A model generated the notes under the pieces. It made no database searches. It saw only the letters and a list, made by a program, of their open reading frames with translations, and was not told where the DNA came from. The translations under genes and the position numbers were made by a program. Shown here one piece after another: positions 42,287 through 51,830 of a DNA stretch of 64,000 nt. The stretch is from an uncultured Roseburia sp. GTDB taxonomy: Bacteria > Bacillota > Clostridia > Lachnospirales > Lachnospiraceae. The DNA lies in contig CANRSX010000005.1 in assembly GCA_947642555.1 (NCBI GenBank), forward strand, positions 62,001 through 126,000, read 5' to 3'. How positions within the stretch are numbered: position 1 is the stretch's first letter; every line of letters starts with the position of its first letter.

Positions 42287-43954
42287 TTAAAGCTCCCATT
42301 TTTCCTTCAGCTCCTTCAGCTGGTAATACATCGGCTTCGGCCGGTCGTCAAAGTCCATCATGCCGTCAAATGCGAATGCGCCCAGCTTAAATTTTTCGTT
42401 GATATGCCCCTCCAGATAATCCGCCCACTGGGTCGGCGCGTCGCTGTAGCTCCAGACATTCATGACCTCCACGTAGTCCAGCGAATAGAAGAGCGTCGCA
42501 AAATCGCGGTACCACTGCGCCTGGATCTGCGGATCCCAGGGCGCGTGCCAGTAGTTCGGGTTCGCCGGGGAGGGGCGTAATCCCATGCGGATCGGCGATT
42601 TTCCCATGGCGGAGGGCGTGCAGATCTCCGTCAGCTGAATAGGCAGGTGATAGCGCTCATGCCACCACGCAAGAAGCTCCATCGTGTTAAACAGCTCGTA
42701 CGGAAAATCGTGAAACTGCAGCCCTAAGGCGTCGATCTGCATCCCGTGCTTTGTGCAGTAGTCGATAAATTCCGGGATGGAACAGCAGTACTCGTTCGGC
42801 GGGGAGAGGGGCAGCTTGTACTGCTTTTTAAACGCGATAAAATCCTCATTGCGGTTGACATCCATACCGTACTTGTTCTGCCACTCGTCGTAAAAATTGA
42901 TCATGATCCGCGTCTTCGGCGAGAGCCGTTTTACCACGTCATAGACATCCTTCACGATCTGAAAATGTTCTTCCATCGTGAAATTGTACGGGTTCTGCTG
43001 CAGCGGCTCGTTAAAATCAATGCACTCAAAGGCATTCGGCCGCGCCCCGAAGATCAGCTCCGCACGTTCGATCTCCAGCCGCCGGATCTCCTCATAGGAA
43101 AGGCTTCCCATCCAGTTTTCGTGCTCCCACCAGGGGCAGAACCAGACCAGCGCGTGTCCCCGCACCGCGATCCCGTTTTCCGTACACCAGTCGAGCATGT
43201 CAAACATCACGTCATAGTGCGTCTCCCCCCGGTAAGGCTCAAAGACGCCCCAGTGCGTGGGAATCGTGCCCTGGCCGAACAGCTCCTTAAAATTCTCCCG
43301 GAACGGCTCTCCCCCGTCGGTAAAGCCCTTTAGGCAGCAGCCGAAGGTAAAACGATCCCTCTTCCCGCGCCGCTCAATGGTGTGGTTCGCGTGGAAGAGC
43401 ACGAGTTCCTCGCCCGCCCAGAGCAGGTCGGCGAAAGCGGCCTCCTCCGCGGCAGCGCTGCTTTGTGCGCCCGGGCAGCCGCCGGCAGCGGCTTCCGTAT
43501 CCCGGCTGTCTGAGGCAGCACACCCGGCATCACCGGCTTTGGCAGCCGGGCAGCCTCCGGCACCCTCTCTCTTGTAATCCTCGCCTGTAGTTCCAAGAAA
43601 CCTCCGCACCGCCGCAAGCCGTTCCGTCGTCCGCTTCGGCAGATACCCCCACTCCTTCTTAGCCATCGCCGCGTACCGCTCCACGCTGCACAGCCGGCTT
43701 TCCATGCATGCCCGGCGCAGGTCAAGAGGCGTGTCGGAGGGAGGATAGCCCTCACCGCCGTTGTCCGCAAAGATCATGGTGCCGCCGAAGCCTTTTACCA
43801 GAAACTGCGTGTAAAACACCGCGCGCGAAAGCTCCGTCTCAAAGACCCACACGTCCCCCTGCTCCTTCGGGAAGCATTTGACCGGATTCCGGTTCACATC
43901 GTAAAGCACGCAGGCGCCGAGCACGTTTTCCTGCTTTTTTACCACATAACGCAT
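42287..43954 (-). CDS. Cytosolic GH10-like hydrolase, paralog 1
   Basis: This 555-residue protein has an N-terminal domain (about 1-110; LYDVNRNPVKCFPKEQGD, GFGGTMIFADNGGEGYPPSD) and a GH10-like barrel. GHALVWF (267-273) parallels GHTLVWH of xylanases. CIDFNEPLQQNP has the acid/base Glu at 316, and PIQLTEICTPS the nucleophile Glu at 443. It has no signal peptide, so it acts on imported oligosaccharides. The classical TPENEMKW segment is replaced by IPTHWGVFEP, so this is a divergent clade and xylan specificity is not assured. A unique Ala/Gly/Cys-rich insert occupies about residues 125-172. GGGGGTGA precedes the ATG at 43954; a longer frame exists. Confidence 0.82.
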   Translation of the reverse strand: MRYVVKKQENVLGACVLYDVNRNPVKCFPKEQGDVWVFETELSRAVFYTQFLVKGFGGTMIFADNGGEGYPPSDTPLDLRRACMESRLCSVERYAAMAKKEWGYLPKRTTERLAAVRRFLGTTGEDYKREGAGGCPAAKAGDAGCAASDSRDTEAAAGGCPGAQSSAAAEEAAFADLLWAGEELVLFHANHTIERRGKRDRFTFGCCLKGFTDGGEPFRENFKELFGQGTIPTHWGVFEPYRGETHYDVMFDMLDWCTENGIAVRGHALVWFCPWWEHENWMGSLSYEEIRRLEIERAELIFGARPNAFECIDFNEPLQQNPYNFTMEEHFQIVKDVYDVVKRLSPKTRIMINFYDEWQNKYGMDVNRNEDFIAFKKQYKLPLSPPNEYCCSIPEFIDYCTKHGMQIDALGLQFHDFPYELFNTMELLAWWHERYHLPIQLTEICTPSAMGKSPIRMGLRPSPANPNYWHAPWDPQIQAQWYRDFATLFYSLDYVEVMNVWSYSDAPTQWADYLEGHINEKFKLGAFAFDGMMDFDDRPKPMYYQLKELKEKWEL

Positions 43955-44006
43955 GTCTGATTCACCCCCTGTCATGTCTGTGTTCCGTCGGCCCCGCAGG
44001 AGCCCT

Positions 44007-45596
44007 TCACTTTGTCTCCTGCCCGCCGGCCGCCCGTATTGAGAGCTTCCTTCCGGTCGCCAGGTTCCACGCCTCCGCCATCTCCCGCAGCGCGTAATAC
44101 GCCGGCTTCGGCACATTATTCACGTCCAGGATCCCGTCAAAGTCAAACGCCTGGAGGCGGAATTTCTCATTGGGATGCCCTGCTAAAAATTCCCCCCACT
44201 GGGTCGGCGCGTCCGATATACTCCAGCAGGTTAAGCCGGTCACGCAGTCCGTGCTGTAAAAATACGTCGCGAAATCCCGGTACCACTCCTCCTGAAGCCG
44301 CTCGTCCCAGGGCCTGCGCCAGTATTTATCCAGCGGAACCGGCCGGTTTCCCATATGAAACGCCGTCTTTCCGGTCTTTGAGGGCGTGGAGACCTCGGTC
44401 AGCTGGATCGGCAGATGATAGCGGCCGCTCCACCACTCGATCAGCTCCATCGTGTCAAACAGGTCGTAAAAGCCGTCGTGGAACTGAAGCCCCAGGACAT
44501 CCACCTGTATCCCCTCTTCCTTACAGCGGTCTAAAAACATCGGGACCGTGACGCAGTAACGGTTCGGCACGGAATCCGGCAGCCCGTAGCTCTTCTTCCA
44601 CTCTCTCGCCGCCGGGATGTCGTTTTCGCTAAATCCGTAGTTTCCCTGCCACTCGTCATAAAAATTGATCATCAGCTTCGTGTTCGGCGAATATGTCCGG
44701 ATGACCTCGTACACTTCCTTACAGATCTCAACATGCTGGTCAAACGTAAAATTAAACGGATTGCTCTGCAGCGGCTCGTTAAAATCTACGCTTGTAAACG
44801 CATTCGGACGGCTGGAGAGAATATATTTCGCGCGGTCCACGACAAGCTTTTTAAAGCCCTCATAATCCTCCCTGCCATAGCGTCCCATCCAGTTTTTTCC
44901 CTCCCACCAGTCGGAAAACCAGACGAGCGCATGGCCGCGCACCGGGATGTGGTGTTCGGTACACCAGTCGAGCATGTCAAAGATCACGTCGTAGTGCTGC
45001 TCCCCCTCGTACGGCTCCACACAGCCCCAGTGGGTCGGGATCACGGCCTCGCCGAACACGTCCAGGAAGCAGTTTTTGAAATGATCCCCGCCGTCCGTAA
45101 AGCCCTTCATGCAGCCGACAAAGGAAAAATCGTCCCGGTTGCCGCGCTTTCCGATCTTAATCTGGGAATCCAGCAGCACCGCCTTCTCCCCCGCCCACAG
45201 GATCTTTGCGAGGGCGGCTTCCACAGCCGCCTCCCGAAGCAGCGTCTCCGCCTCCCGAAGCAGCCATGCCGGTTCCGCAGGGACAAACCCGTGCTTTGCC
45301 TCAAACCGCCCGAGGTATTTCTTCACGCGGTGCAGGCGGCTCTTCGTGCCCTCCAGCAGGAAATCCCGCACCGTATCGGAGGGCTCATAGCCCGCCTCCT
45401 CGTTGTCCGCGAACAGCACCGCGGATCCAAAGCCCGGCACATCCAGCTTTGACATGAAAACCGCGCGTGGCAGCACCGCCTCAAAGGAGATGACGTCCCC
45501 CTCGTGCACTCCGAATTCCTTTACCGGGTTGCGCTCCAGATCATACATCACATAGGTGCCAAGTCTCGTATTGATTTTTTTCCATAAATATTTCAT
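44007..45596 (-). CDS. Cytosolic GH10-like hydrolase, paralog 2
   Basis: This 529-residue paralog has the same N-terminal domain (MYDLERNPVKEFGVHEGD) and GH10-like barrel: GHALVWFSDWW (221-231), SVDFNEPLQSNP with Glu 274, and PIQLTEVSTPS with Glu 401. No export signal is present. It lacks the low-complexity insert of paralog 1. It follows the two permeases of the second importer and lies about 50 bases before paralog 1, suggesting that the two act on different fragments of the same imported material. The family resemblance is to endo-xylanases, but the altered substrate loops leave exo-action or another beta-glycan open. Confidence 0.82.
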   Translation of the reverse strand: MKYLWKKINTRLGTYVMYDLERNPVKEFGVHEGDVISFEAVLPRAVFMSKLDVPGFGSAVLFADNEEAGYEPSDTVRDFLLEGTKSRLHRVKKYLGRFEAKHGFVPAEPAWLLREAETLLREAAVEAALAKILWAGEKAVLLDSQIKIGKRGNRDDFSFVGCMKGFTDGGDHFKNCFLDVFGEAVIPTHWGCVEPYEGEQHYDVIFDMLDWCTEHHIPVRGHALVWFSDWWEGKNWMGRYGREDYEGFKKLVVDRAKYILSSRPNAFTSVDFNEPLQSNPFNFTFDQHVEICKEVYEVIRTYSPNTKLMINFYDEWQGNYGFSENDIPAAREWKKSYGLPDSVPNRYCVTVPMFLDRCKEEGIQVDVLGLQFHDGFYDLFDTMELIEWWSGRYHLPIQLTEVSTPSKTGKTAFHMGNRPVPLDKYWRRPWDERLQEEWYRDFATYFYSTDCVTGLTCWSISDAPTQWGEFLAGHPNEKFRLQAFDFDGILDVNNVPKPAYYALREMAEAWNLATGRKLSIRAAGGQETK

Positions 45597-45633
45597 CGCA
45601 TTTCCTCTTTTCTGTTCTCTTCACACCGCCGGA

Positions 45634-46545
45634 TCATTTCAGCCCCGACGTCACGATCCCCTGCACAAAGTATTTCTGCGCCGCGAAAAAGACGACCAGG
45701 ATCGGCATCATAACCACAAGTGTCGCCGCCATCAGAAGCGGCCAGTCGACAATCCCAAGCTCGTTAAACTGCTGCAGCCCGATCTGCACCGTATACATGT
45801 CCTTCGAATTCGTCATGATCAGCGGATAGAAAAATTCGTTCCAGGTATAGGTGAATTTCAGTATGACAAACGTCGCGAACACCGTCTTGCTCTGCGGCAG
45901 ATAAATCGACGCGAACAGCTGGAAATTATTGCACCCGTCGATGCGCGCCGCGTCGTCTAACGACCGCGGGAAGGTCAGGTAAAACTGGCGGCAGAGAAAA
46001 ATCCCCAGAGGCGCCGCCGTAAACGGGATAATGAGCGCCCAGTAGGTGCCGAGCAGTCCCGTTCCCCCGGCTCCCGTGATATCGTTTCCCCCGAGCAGCG
46101 GAATGGAACGCAGCATGATATACTGCGGGATGATATACGCCTGTGCCGGGATCATAATGCCCGCCATAAACATCATAAAAATCGCCGTGTTTCCCTTAAA
46201 TTTCAGCCGCGCAAACGAAAATCCCGCGAGCGAGCTGATAAAGGTGCTTAAAAGCACCACCATTAACGTGACAAACCCGGAATTTAAGAAATACCGGAAC
46301 CAGTTATTTCTGGCAAAGCAGTCCACAAAATTGTGAAACTGCGGCACCTTCGGGAAGAACCGGAAGGTGGCCGTCAGCGTCTCCTTCTGCTCCTTTAACG
46401 CGGTGAGTATCATGATAAACAGCGGGAAAAAGGAGAATGCCACCACGATCACAAGAAACAGCACGATCATGACGCGGATGATGCGCCTTCTGATTTTATA
46501 CATCCGGACGGATCTAACGTCCACTTCTTTCGTCTTACTGGTCAA
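45634..46545 (-). CDS. ABC sugar importer permease, MalG type (second importer)
   Basis: This permease of about 303 residues has six membrane helices, the EAA loop DDAARIDGCNNFQLFASIYLP and the QGIVTSGLK tail. The start overlaps the end of the upstream permease. A TTG at 46545 is best placed eight bases after GGAGG; a GTG at 46554 is the alternative. It works with the permease and binding lipoprotein encoded upstream. Confidence 0.9.
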   Translation of the reverse strand: MTSKTKEVDVRSVRMYKIRRRIIRVMIVLFLVIVVAFSFFPLFIMILTALKEQKETLTATFRFFPKVPQFHNFVDCFARNNWFRYFLNSGFVTLMVVLLSTFISSLAGFSFARLKFKGNTAIFMMFMAGIMIPAQAYIIPQYIMLRSIPLLGGNDITGAGGTGLLGTYWALIIPFTAAPLGIFLCRQFYLTFPRSLDDAARIDGCNNFQLFASIYLPQSKTVFATFVILKFTYTWNEFFYPLIMTNSKDMYTVQIGLQQFNELGIVDWPLLMAATLVVMMPILVVFFAAQKYFVQGIVTSGLK

Positions 46546-47416
46546 CCTCAGCACCTCCGTTCCTGTTTCCGTACCGGAACAATAGCAGCGTGATCGTCAT
46601 GGACGTCGCCAGAAGCACCACCGAGATCGCGGAGGCATAGCCCATCTTCCATCCGACAAACGCCTGCATGTAGATCTGATGCACCAGCGTGGTCGTCCGG
46701 TAGGCAGGACCGCCGCTGGTCATGTTGTACACCTGGCCGAACACCTGGAAGGACGACATGATCGTCATGATCAGGATCAGGTACGTGGTCGGCGCGAGCA
46801 TGGGAACGCTGATCTTAAAAAACTGCTGGAGCTTTGACGCGCCGTCGATCGTGGCCGCCTCGTAGAGATCGGGCGGCACGGACTGAAAGCCCGCCAGATA
46901 CATGACCATGCAGTATCCCACCCCCTGCCAGACCGACATGACGATCAGGCACGGCATCACGAGCTTCATGTTGTCCAGCCACAGCTGCTGCTTTAAGCCC
47001 AAAAATGACATGATAGAATTTAACAGCCCGTTCGGGTTATAGATATACAGCCAGATCATGGATGCCGCGACGACGGAAACCGTATAAGGGATATAGATAA
47101 TCGTTCGGAAAATTTTGCTTCCCCGCAGCCATTTTTCATTCAGAAACGCCGCGATGATCAGGCCGAGCACCACATTGATTGCCACCACAAAAAAGGTGTA
47201 TTCCGCTGTATTGACAAAGGCACGCTTGAACGCGACATCTGTAAACAGCTTTTTATAATTTGCCAGTCCCACAAAACTCTTTGATACCAGATTATAATCC
47301 GTAAAACTGTACGAGAGGGAAATCGCCAGCGGGATGATAATAAACGTAAACGATACGAGAAAAGCAGGTAAAATGAAAAGATAGGGACCGATGCGAAAAC
47401 GTTTCTTTTTGTTCAT
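46535..47416 (-). CDS. ABC sugar importer permease, MalF type (second importer)
   Basis: This 293-residue permease begins MNKKKRFRIGPYLFILPAFL and has about six helices and an EAA loop YEAATIDGASKLQQFFKISVP. AAGGAGGAG precedes the ATG at 47416. It overlaps the following permease and lies about 100 bases after the binding-protein gene. Confidence 0.92.
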   Translation of the reverse strand: MNKKKRFRIGPYLFILPAFLVSFTFIIIPLAISLSYSFTDYNLVSKSFVGLANYKKLFTDVAFKRAFVNTAEYTFFVVAINVVLGLIIAAFLNEKWLRGSKIFRTIIYIPYTVSVVAASMIWLYIYNPNGLLNSIMSFLGLKQQLWLDNMKLVMPCLIVMSVWQGVGYCMVMYLAGFQSVPPDLYEAATIDGASKLQQFFKISVPMLAPTTYLILIMTIMSSFQVFGQVYNMTSGGPAYRTTTLVHQIYMQAFVGWKMGYASAISVVLLATSMTITLLLFRYGNRNGGAEVDQ

Positions 47417-47518
47417 GCAGACTCCTCCTTATGCGCACACTGGAACGAACGCTGCCGCGCCTCGCGGATCAGCTTGCCAGAAAAGGCCCGGCCGCAGGGA
47501 CCGGGCCCATTTCATGGC

Positions 47519-48886
47519 TTAATTCGCCGTGCGCTCCTCGTCGTAGAGCCGGATGATCTCATCGATACACTCCTGCGGCGTCAGCTCGCCGACAAACATC
47601 CGGCTGAACGTCGGGTTTAAGCAGGTGTCGCGCAGATAGACAAAATCATAGTTGGACACGCCGTACATGCGCGCCTTCGGCAGCATCTCAAGAAGCACTG
47701 CGTTAAAGTCGGGATCCATGGCCAGGTAATCCGCCTCGGTCGACTTTCTCGTCGGCACATAGCCCACGAGCTCCGCGTTTTTCATCATCGCCTCCGCGCT
47801 GGTGATCACCTTCCACGCCTCGATCGCCTCCGCCTCATGCTTTGTCGCGTTGTTGATCACGATAAAGGATCCGTACGTACCGGTTAAATCTCCCGGAGGG
47901 CAGGCATACCCCACGTTCTCCCAGTCCATATTTTCCTTCATGTTAATCACGTTATTACAGGAATCATTTAAGGACATCGCAGCCATCCCGTTTACGAAAA
48001 ACGATCCGGAAATATCAAAGGAATCGATGGATCCGCAGATCTTGTTCTGGATGATGTCATTGTACATCTCCACACACTTCACCACCTCCGGCTCGTTTAA
48101 GCGCAGATTGAACTCGTCATCCCAGATGCTGTCCACGCCCTCGATGTTCATAAACGCCCACAGCGGCTGGTCGCAGGAACCGGCAGTCGCCACCTGGAAG
48201 CCTGCCTGCTCCGTGATGCCGTCCTCGTTGACCACGGTCAGCTTCTCGGCATACTCATAGATCTCCTCCAAGGTCTGGGGCGGTGACTCCGGATCTAAGC
48301 CCGCAGCCTCAAATAAATCCTTCCGCCAGAAATACGGGCGGAGCTCCGGGAAGAGCACGCCGACAAATTCGCCGTCCACTCTGCCGTTCTCGATCATGTT
48401 CGGGTAGATGTCATCCCATCCGTCCCAGCCGTCTAACTTGTCGTCAAGACGCATAAAATTGTGCTCCGTCGTGTCAAAGTTCGCTAACATCAGGCATCCG
48501 CAGGCCAGGATATCAGGACCCGTTCCGCCTGCCAGCGAGACGCTGATCTTGGTGGGATACTCGCTCCAGGCGATCGGCGTCACTTCCATATCGATGTTCG
48601 GGCAATTTGCCTCCACAGACTCCTCGATATAGTCGCACCAGGCCTCGGCCTTGCTGTCGCTGCCGCCCCACCACATGGTGATCTTCACCTTCTCGCCGGA
48701 AGATGCGCCGTCATCCGCCGGCGTCTCATCCCCGCCGGTCCCGGCGTCGCTGCCGCCCGCTTCCGCGCTGCTGCCGCTGTCCGCTCCGCCGCTGTCATCG
48801 CCGGTGCCGCCACCGCCTCCGCATGCCGCAAACATACCGACTAACATCGTCGCCGTTAACAATGCCGCTAATACTCGTCTCTTCAT
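47519..48886 (-). CDS. ABC sugar-binding lipoprotein (second importer)
   Basis: This family 1 solute-binding protein has 455 residues, a lipoprotein signal (MKRRVLAALLTATMLVGMFA, then AC with Cys 22) and a Gly/Ser/Asp linker. The binding domain starts KVKITMWWGGSDSKAEAW. AAGGAGGAGG precedes the ATG at 48886; a longer frame to 48949 is rejected. It supplies the permeases encoded downstream and belongs to the GH10-containing run, so its ligand is probably the oligosaccharide cut by those enzymes. Confidence 0.9.
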   Translation of the reverse strand: MKRRVLAALLTATMLVGMFAACGGGGGTGDDSGGADSGSSAEAGGSDAGTGGDETPADDGASSGEKVKITMWWGGSDSKAEAWCDYIEESVEANCPNIDMEVTPIAWSEYPTKISVSLAGGTGPDILACGCLMLANFDTTEHNFMRLDDKLDGWDGWDDIYPNMIENGRVDGEFVGVLFPELRPYFWRKDLFEAAGLDPESPPQTLEEIYEYAEKLTVVNEDGITEQAGFQVATAGSCDQPLWAFMNIEGVDSIWDDEFNLRLNEPEVVKCVEMYNDIIQNKICGSIDSFDISGSFFVNGMAAMSLNDSCNNVINMKENMDWENVGYACPPGDLTGTYGSFIVINNATKHEAEAIEAWKVITSAEAMMKNAELVGYVPTRKSTEADYLAMDPDFNAVLLEMLPKARMYGVSNYDFVYLRDTCLNPTFSRMFVGELTPQECIDEIIRLYDEERTAN

Positions 48887-48948
48887 TTTGTTCCTCCTCC
48901 TTATTTCTACTGATATATGATCTGTGCACTTTTGCACAGTCTCAGCCA

Positions 48949-49812
48949 TTACACAAACCCGTCCCGCACCGCTTTGATGCAGGCGCAGTTGTCCTCCATG
49001 CCATAACCCATGTCGATCGTCTTTTTTAACGCCGCCAGGGACACGTCGATCCCCGGCATCGGGAAGCCGTGGCTTACGCTTAAGCGCTTGCAGATGCTTA
49101 AATCCTTCTCCGCGTAGATCACCGGGAACTGGCAGGTGAAATCGTCGTGAATCAGCGCGTCCGCCTTGCTCTCCAGGTAATAATTCTGCGCCCCGCCGAT
49201 GCGGATCGCCTCGATAAACTGCTCTGTCTTTATCCCGCAGATATTGGCCAGGGTCAGGGTCTCGTTCACCGCGTTCTGAATCTCGTGGGTCAGCGCGTTC
49301 TGGCAGATTTTCATCGTGATCCCCGCGCCATTTTCCCCCATGCGCATCACATGCTCTCCCATATAGGAGAGGATGGGTTTTAAAACTTCAAACGTCTCCT
49401 CATCACAGCCCGCGTAAATGCCGAGCTTTCCGGCCATGGCCATATACTTTGACTTAAGCACCGGGCAGTCCGCGAATTTCGCCCCGGTCTCCTTCACTTT
49501 CTCCGCGATCTCCATGGACACCGGCGGATCGATGGTGCTCATGTCCACGCAGATTTTTCCTTCCCCGATCACCGGAAGCATCTCCTCCCAGGCCGCCTTT
49601 ACGTGCTCCGAGCGCGGCAGCATGGTGATGATGATGTCCGCGTTCTGCGCAACCGCCGTCGCGCTGCCGCATGGAACCGCGCCCTGCTCCGCCAGAAGAT
49701 CCACCTTCTCCTGCTGTAAATCATAGACGTACACGCTGTCATCGTGCTTCTTTAAAATGTTAAGGCTCATGCCCTCGCCCATATTGCCAAGGCCGATAAA
49801 ACCGATTTTCAT
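48949..49812 (-). CDS. NAD(P)-dependent beta-hydroxyacid dehydrogenase
   Basis: This 287-residue protein of the 3-hydroxyisobutyrate dehydrogenase/tartronate semialdehyde reductase family has the Rossmann motif GFIGLGNMGEGM (GxGxxG 7-12) and the catalytic Lys 168 in GAGITMKICQNAL. The normal substrate loop DxPVSGG is changed to DCPVLKSKYMAMAG, so the substrate may differ from the named relatives. Its ATG overlaps the stop of GH10 paralog 3 (ATGA), which implies coupled expression and a sugar-acid role. Confidence 0.85.
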   Translation of the reverse strand: MKIGFIGLGNMGEGMSLNILKKHDDSVYVYDLQQEKVDLLAEQGAVPCGSATAVAQNADIIITMLPRSEHVKAAWEEMLPVIGEGKICVDMSTIDPPVSMEIAEKVKETGAKFADCPVLKSKYMAMAGKLGIYAGCDEETFEVLKPILSYMGEHVMRMGENGAGITMKICQNALTHEIQNAVNETLTLANICGIKTEQFIEAIRIGGAQNYYLESKADALIHDDFTCQFPVIYAEKDLSICKRLSVSHGFPMPGIDVSLAALKKTIDMGYGMEDNCACIKAVRDGFV

Positions 49813-51350
49813 AGCTGCCAGTCCTCCTTCATCTGCTCGATCGCGTGGTAGACCTCCTTGGGCCGGTTGTCATAGTCTAAGATGCCGTCATAGGCCCAGG
49901 CGTTTAATTTGAATTTCTCGTTGATGTGCCCCTCGAGGTAATCGGCCCACTGGGTCGGCGCGTCCGACAGGCTCCACACGTTAAACACCTCCACAAAATC
50001 CGTGGCGTAGAAGAGGCGCCCGAACCGCCGGTACCACTCCGCCTGCACCGATTCGGTCCATGGGTGATGCCAGATCATCTCGCTCGCCGGCGCGGGTCTG
50101 AGGCCATAGCGGATCTTCGCCTTCCCCATCGCGGAGGGCGTGCTCGTCTCCGTGATGTGAACCGGGAGGCCGTAGCGGTCGTGCCACCAGTGTAAGAGCT
50201 CATAGCTTCCGAACAGGTCGTACGGCTGCACGTTAAACTGGAGCCCGATCAGATCGATCTTCATGCCCTCCGCGATACAGCGGTCGATAAACATCGGAAC
50301 GGTCGCGCAGTAGTCGTTCTCCACAAAATCCGGCAGCTTGTAGCGCCTTCTCCAGGCCACCTGGGACGGGATATGATTCACGTCAATCCCGTAATTTAAC
50401 TGCCACTCGTCCGTCAGGTTGATCATGACCCGCGTTTTGGGCGAATACATTTTCAGCACGTCATAGACCGCCTTTACGATCTCAAAGTATTCGTCAAACG
50501 TAAAATTAAACGGATTTGTCATCAGCGGCTCGTTAAAGTCAATGCACTCAAACACATTCGGATGTTTTTTAAAAATCAGCTCCGCGCGCTCGGTAAGAAG
50601 CTGCTTTATCTCCGCAAAGGAGAGATCCTTCTGCCAGTTTTCATGCTCCCACCAGCAGGAAAACCACACCAGCGCATGTCCGCGCACCGGAATCTGGTTT
50701 TCGGCGAGCCAGTCTAACATCTCGTCCATCAGCTCGTAGTGCGTCTCCCCGCGGTACGGCTCCCAGATCCCCCAGTGGAACGGGATCGTCGCGTTGTGGA
50801 ACAGATGCTTAAAGTGATTTTTAAATTCGTCTCCCCCGTCCGTAAAGCCCTTCATGCAGCAGCCGAAGGTAAAGCTGTCCCGGCGGCCGCGCTTCGCGAT
50901 CGTATTGTCCGCGTCAAAGAGCACGAGCTCCTCCCCCGCATGGCAGGCTTCGGCCAGCGCGGGTTCGACATCCTCGTCCCTTGCGGTGTCAAGCAGCGCA
51001 TGGCAGCGCGCGATGCGCTCCATCGCCTGTTTCGGTGTAAACCCCCACGTTTCCTGCATACGCGCGGCAAACTTCTCCACGCGGTTTACATGGCTTTTCG
51101 TCCCTTCTCTTAAAAAGTCCAGCGGCTCCTCCGAGGGCGGATAGCCCTTCTCCAGATTATCCGCAAAAATGATTGCGCTGCCAAAGCCCTCGATCAGAAG
51201 CTTTGTGGCAAAATACGCCCGTGGCAGATCGCACTCAAATTCATAGCGATCGCCGTTTACCACCCCGTAGACGCGCTGCGGATTCCGCTTTGTGTCCAGA
51301 ATGACATAGGCGTCCGCCGCCGTCTTCTGGTTTTTTAACACATATTTCAT
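49809..51350 (-). CDS. Cytosolic GH10-like hydrolase, paralog 3
   Basis: This is a 513-residue paralog, N-terminal domain LDTKRNPQRVYGVVNGD and barrel motifs GHALVWF (224-230), CIDFNEPLMTNP with Glu 274, and PVHITETSTPS with Glu 401. No signal peptide is found. It is translationally coupled to the beta-hydroxyacid dehydrogenase. GGAGA precedes the ATG at 51350. It has the plain domain layout without inserts, so it may be closest to the ancestral form. The role is presumably hydrolysis of an imported oligosaccharide. Confidence 0.82.
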   Translation of the reverse strand: MKYVLKNQKTAADAYVILDTKRNPQRVYGVVNGDRYEFECDLPRAYFATKLLIEGFGSAIIFADNLEKGYPPSEEPLDFLREGTKSHVNRVEKFAARMQETWGFTPKQAMERIARCHALLDTARDEDVEPALAEACHAGEELVLFDADNTIAKRGRRDSFTFGCCMKGFTDGGDEFKNHFKHLFHNATIPFHWGIWEPYRGETHYELMDEMLDWLAENQIPVRGHALVWFSCWWEHENWQKDLSFAEIKQLLTERAELIFKKHPNVFECIDFNEPLMTNPFNFTFDEYFEIVKAVYDVLKMYSPKTRVMINLTDEWQLNYGIDVNHIPSQVAWRRRYKLPDFVENDYCATVPMFIDRCIAEGMKIDLIGLQFNVQPYDLFGSYELLHWWHDRYGLPVHITETSTPSAMGKAKIRYGLRPAPASEMIWHHPWTESVQAEWYRRFGRLFYATDFVEVFNVWSLSDAPTQWADYLEGHINEKFKLNAWAYDGILDYDNRPKEVYHAIEQMKEDWQL

Positions 51351-51403
51351 GCTGTCTCCTTTTCCTGTCTGTCACAGCTGCCCTTTTGCCGGCCGGCTCA
51401 CCG

Positions 51404-51811
51404 CTATCGTGAACATCCCACCCGAAGCAGGATATTCGAGAACGGCCGGTAGTCGCCGGACTGGATCGCCACCTGCACGACCTTCTCCCCCGCCAGTGCG
51501 TAGAACTCATCCGGGGATACCACCTCTAATTCCATCCCGCCTAAGCTTTTCCTGTAATCCTGATGGGCCTCGCAGTCCGTCCCGTCCCCGATCACCGTCG
51601 CCGCCTCGACCGGGCAGACGCTAAGGACCGCGTCTAAGATCTCCGTGGAGGTTGGCATCCCTTTTGTCAGGGAGAGGTAGATGTGCTTCGCCTCCGGGTT
51701 TGCCCTGGTCTGTAAGGAAAAATTGCCCGCGGAGATTAAGATTTTATCCTTGTGTCCGCAGCGCGCCACCGCGCCGATGATCTCCGGGTTTACCAGATTG
51801 TTTAAAAGCAT
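51404..51811 (-). CDS. RbsD/FucU family sugar mutarotase
   Basis: This 135-residue protein has the family active-site His 20 in ARCGHKDKILISAGN and the C-terminal RPFSNILLRVG block close to FucU. These enzymes speed anomer interconversion of free sugars (fucose or ribose in known cases). It probably prepares a free sugar released by the GH10-like enzymes for an aldose dehydrogenase. AAGGAGG precedes the ATG at 51811. It sits between aldo-keto reductase 1 and GH10 paralog 3. The sugar is unknown. Confidence 0.88.
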   Translation of the reverse strand: MLLNNLVNPEIIGAVARCGHKDKILISAGNFSLQTRANPEAKHIYLSLTKGMPTSTEILDAVLSVCPVEAATVIGDGTDCEAHQDYRKSLGGMELEVVSPDEFYALAGEKVVQVAIQSGDYRPFSNILLRVGCSR

Positions 51812-51830
51812 TGTTTTGTCCTCCTTGTCT

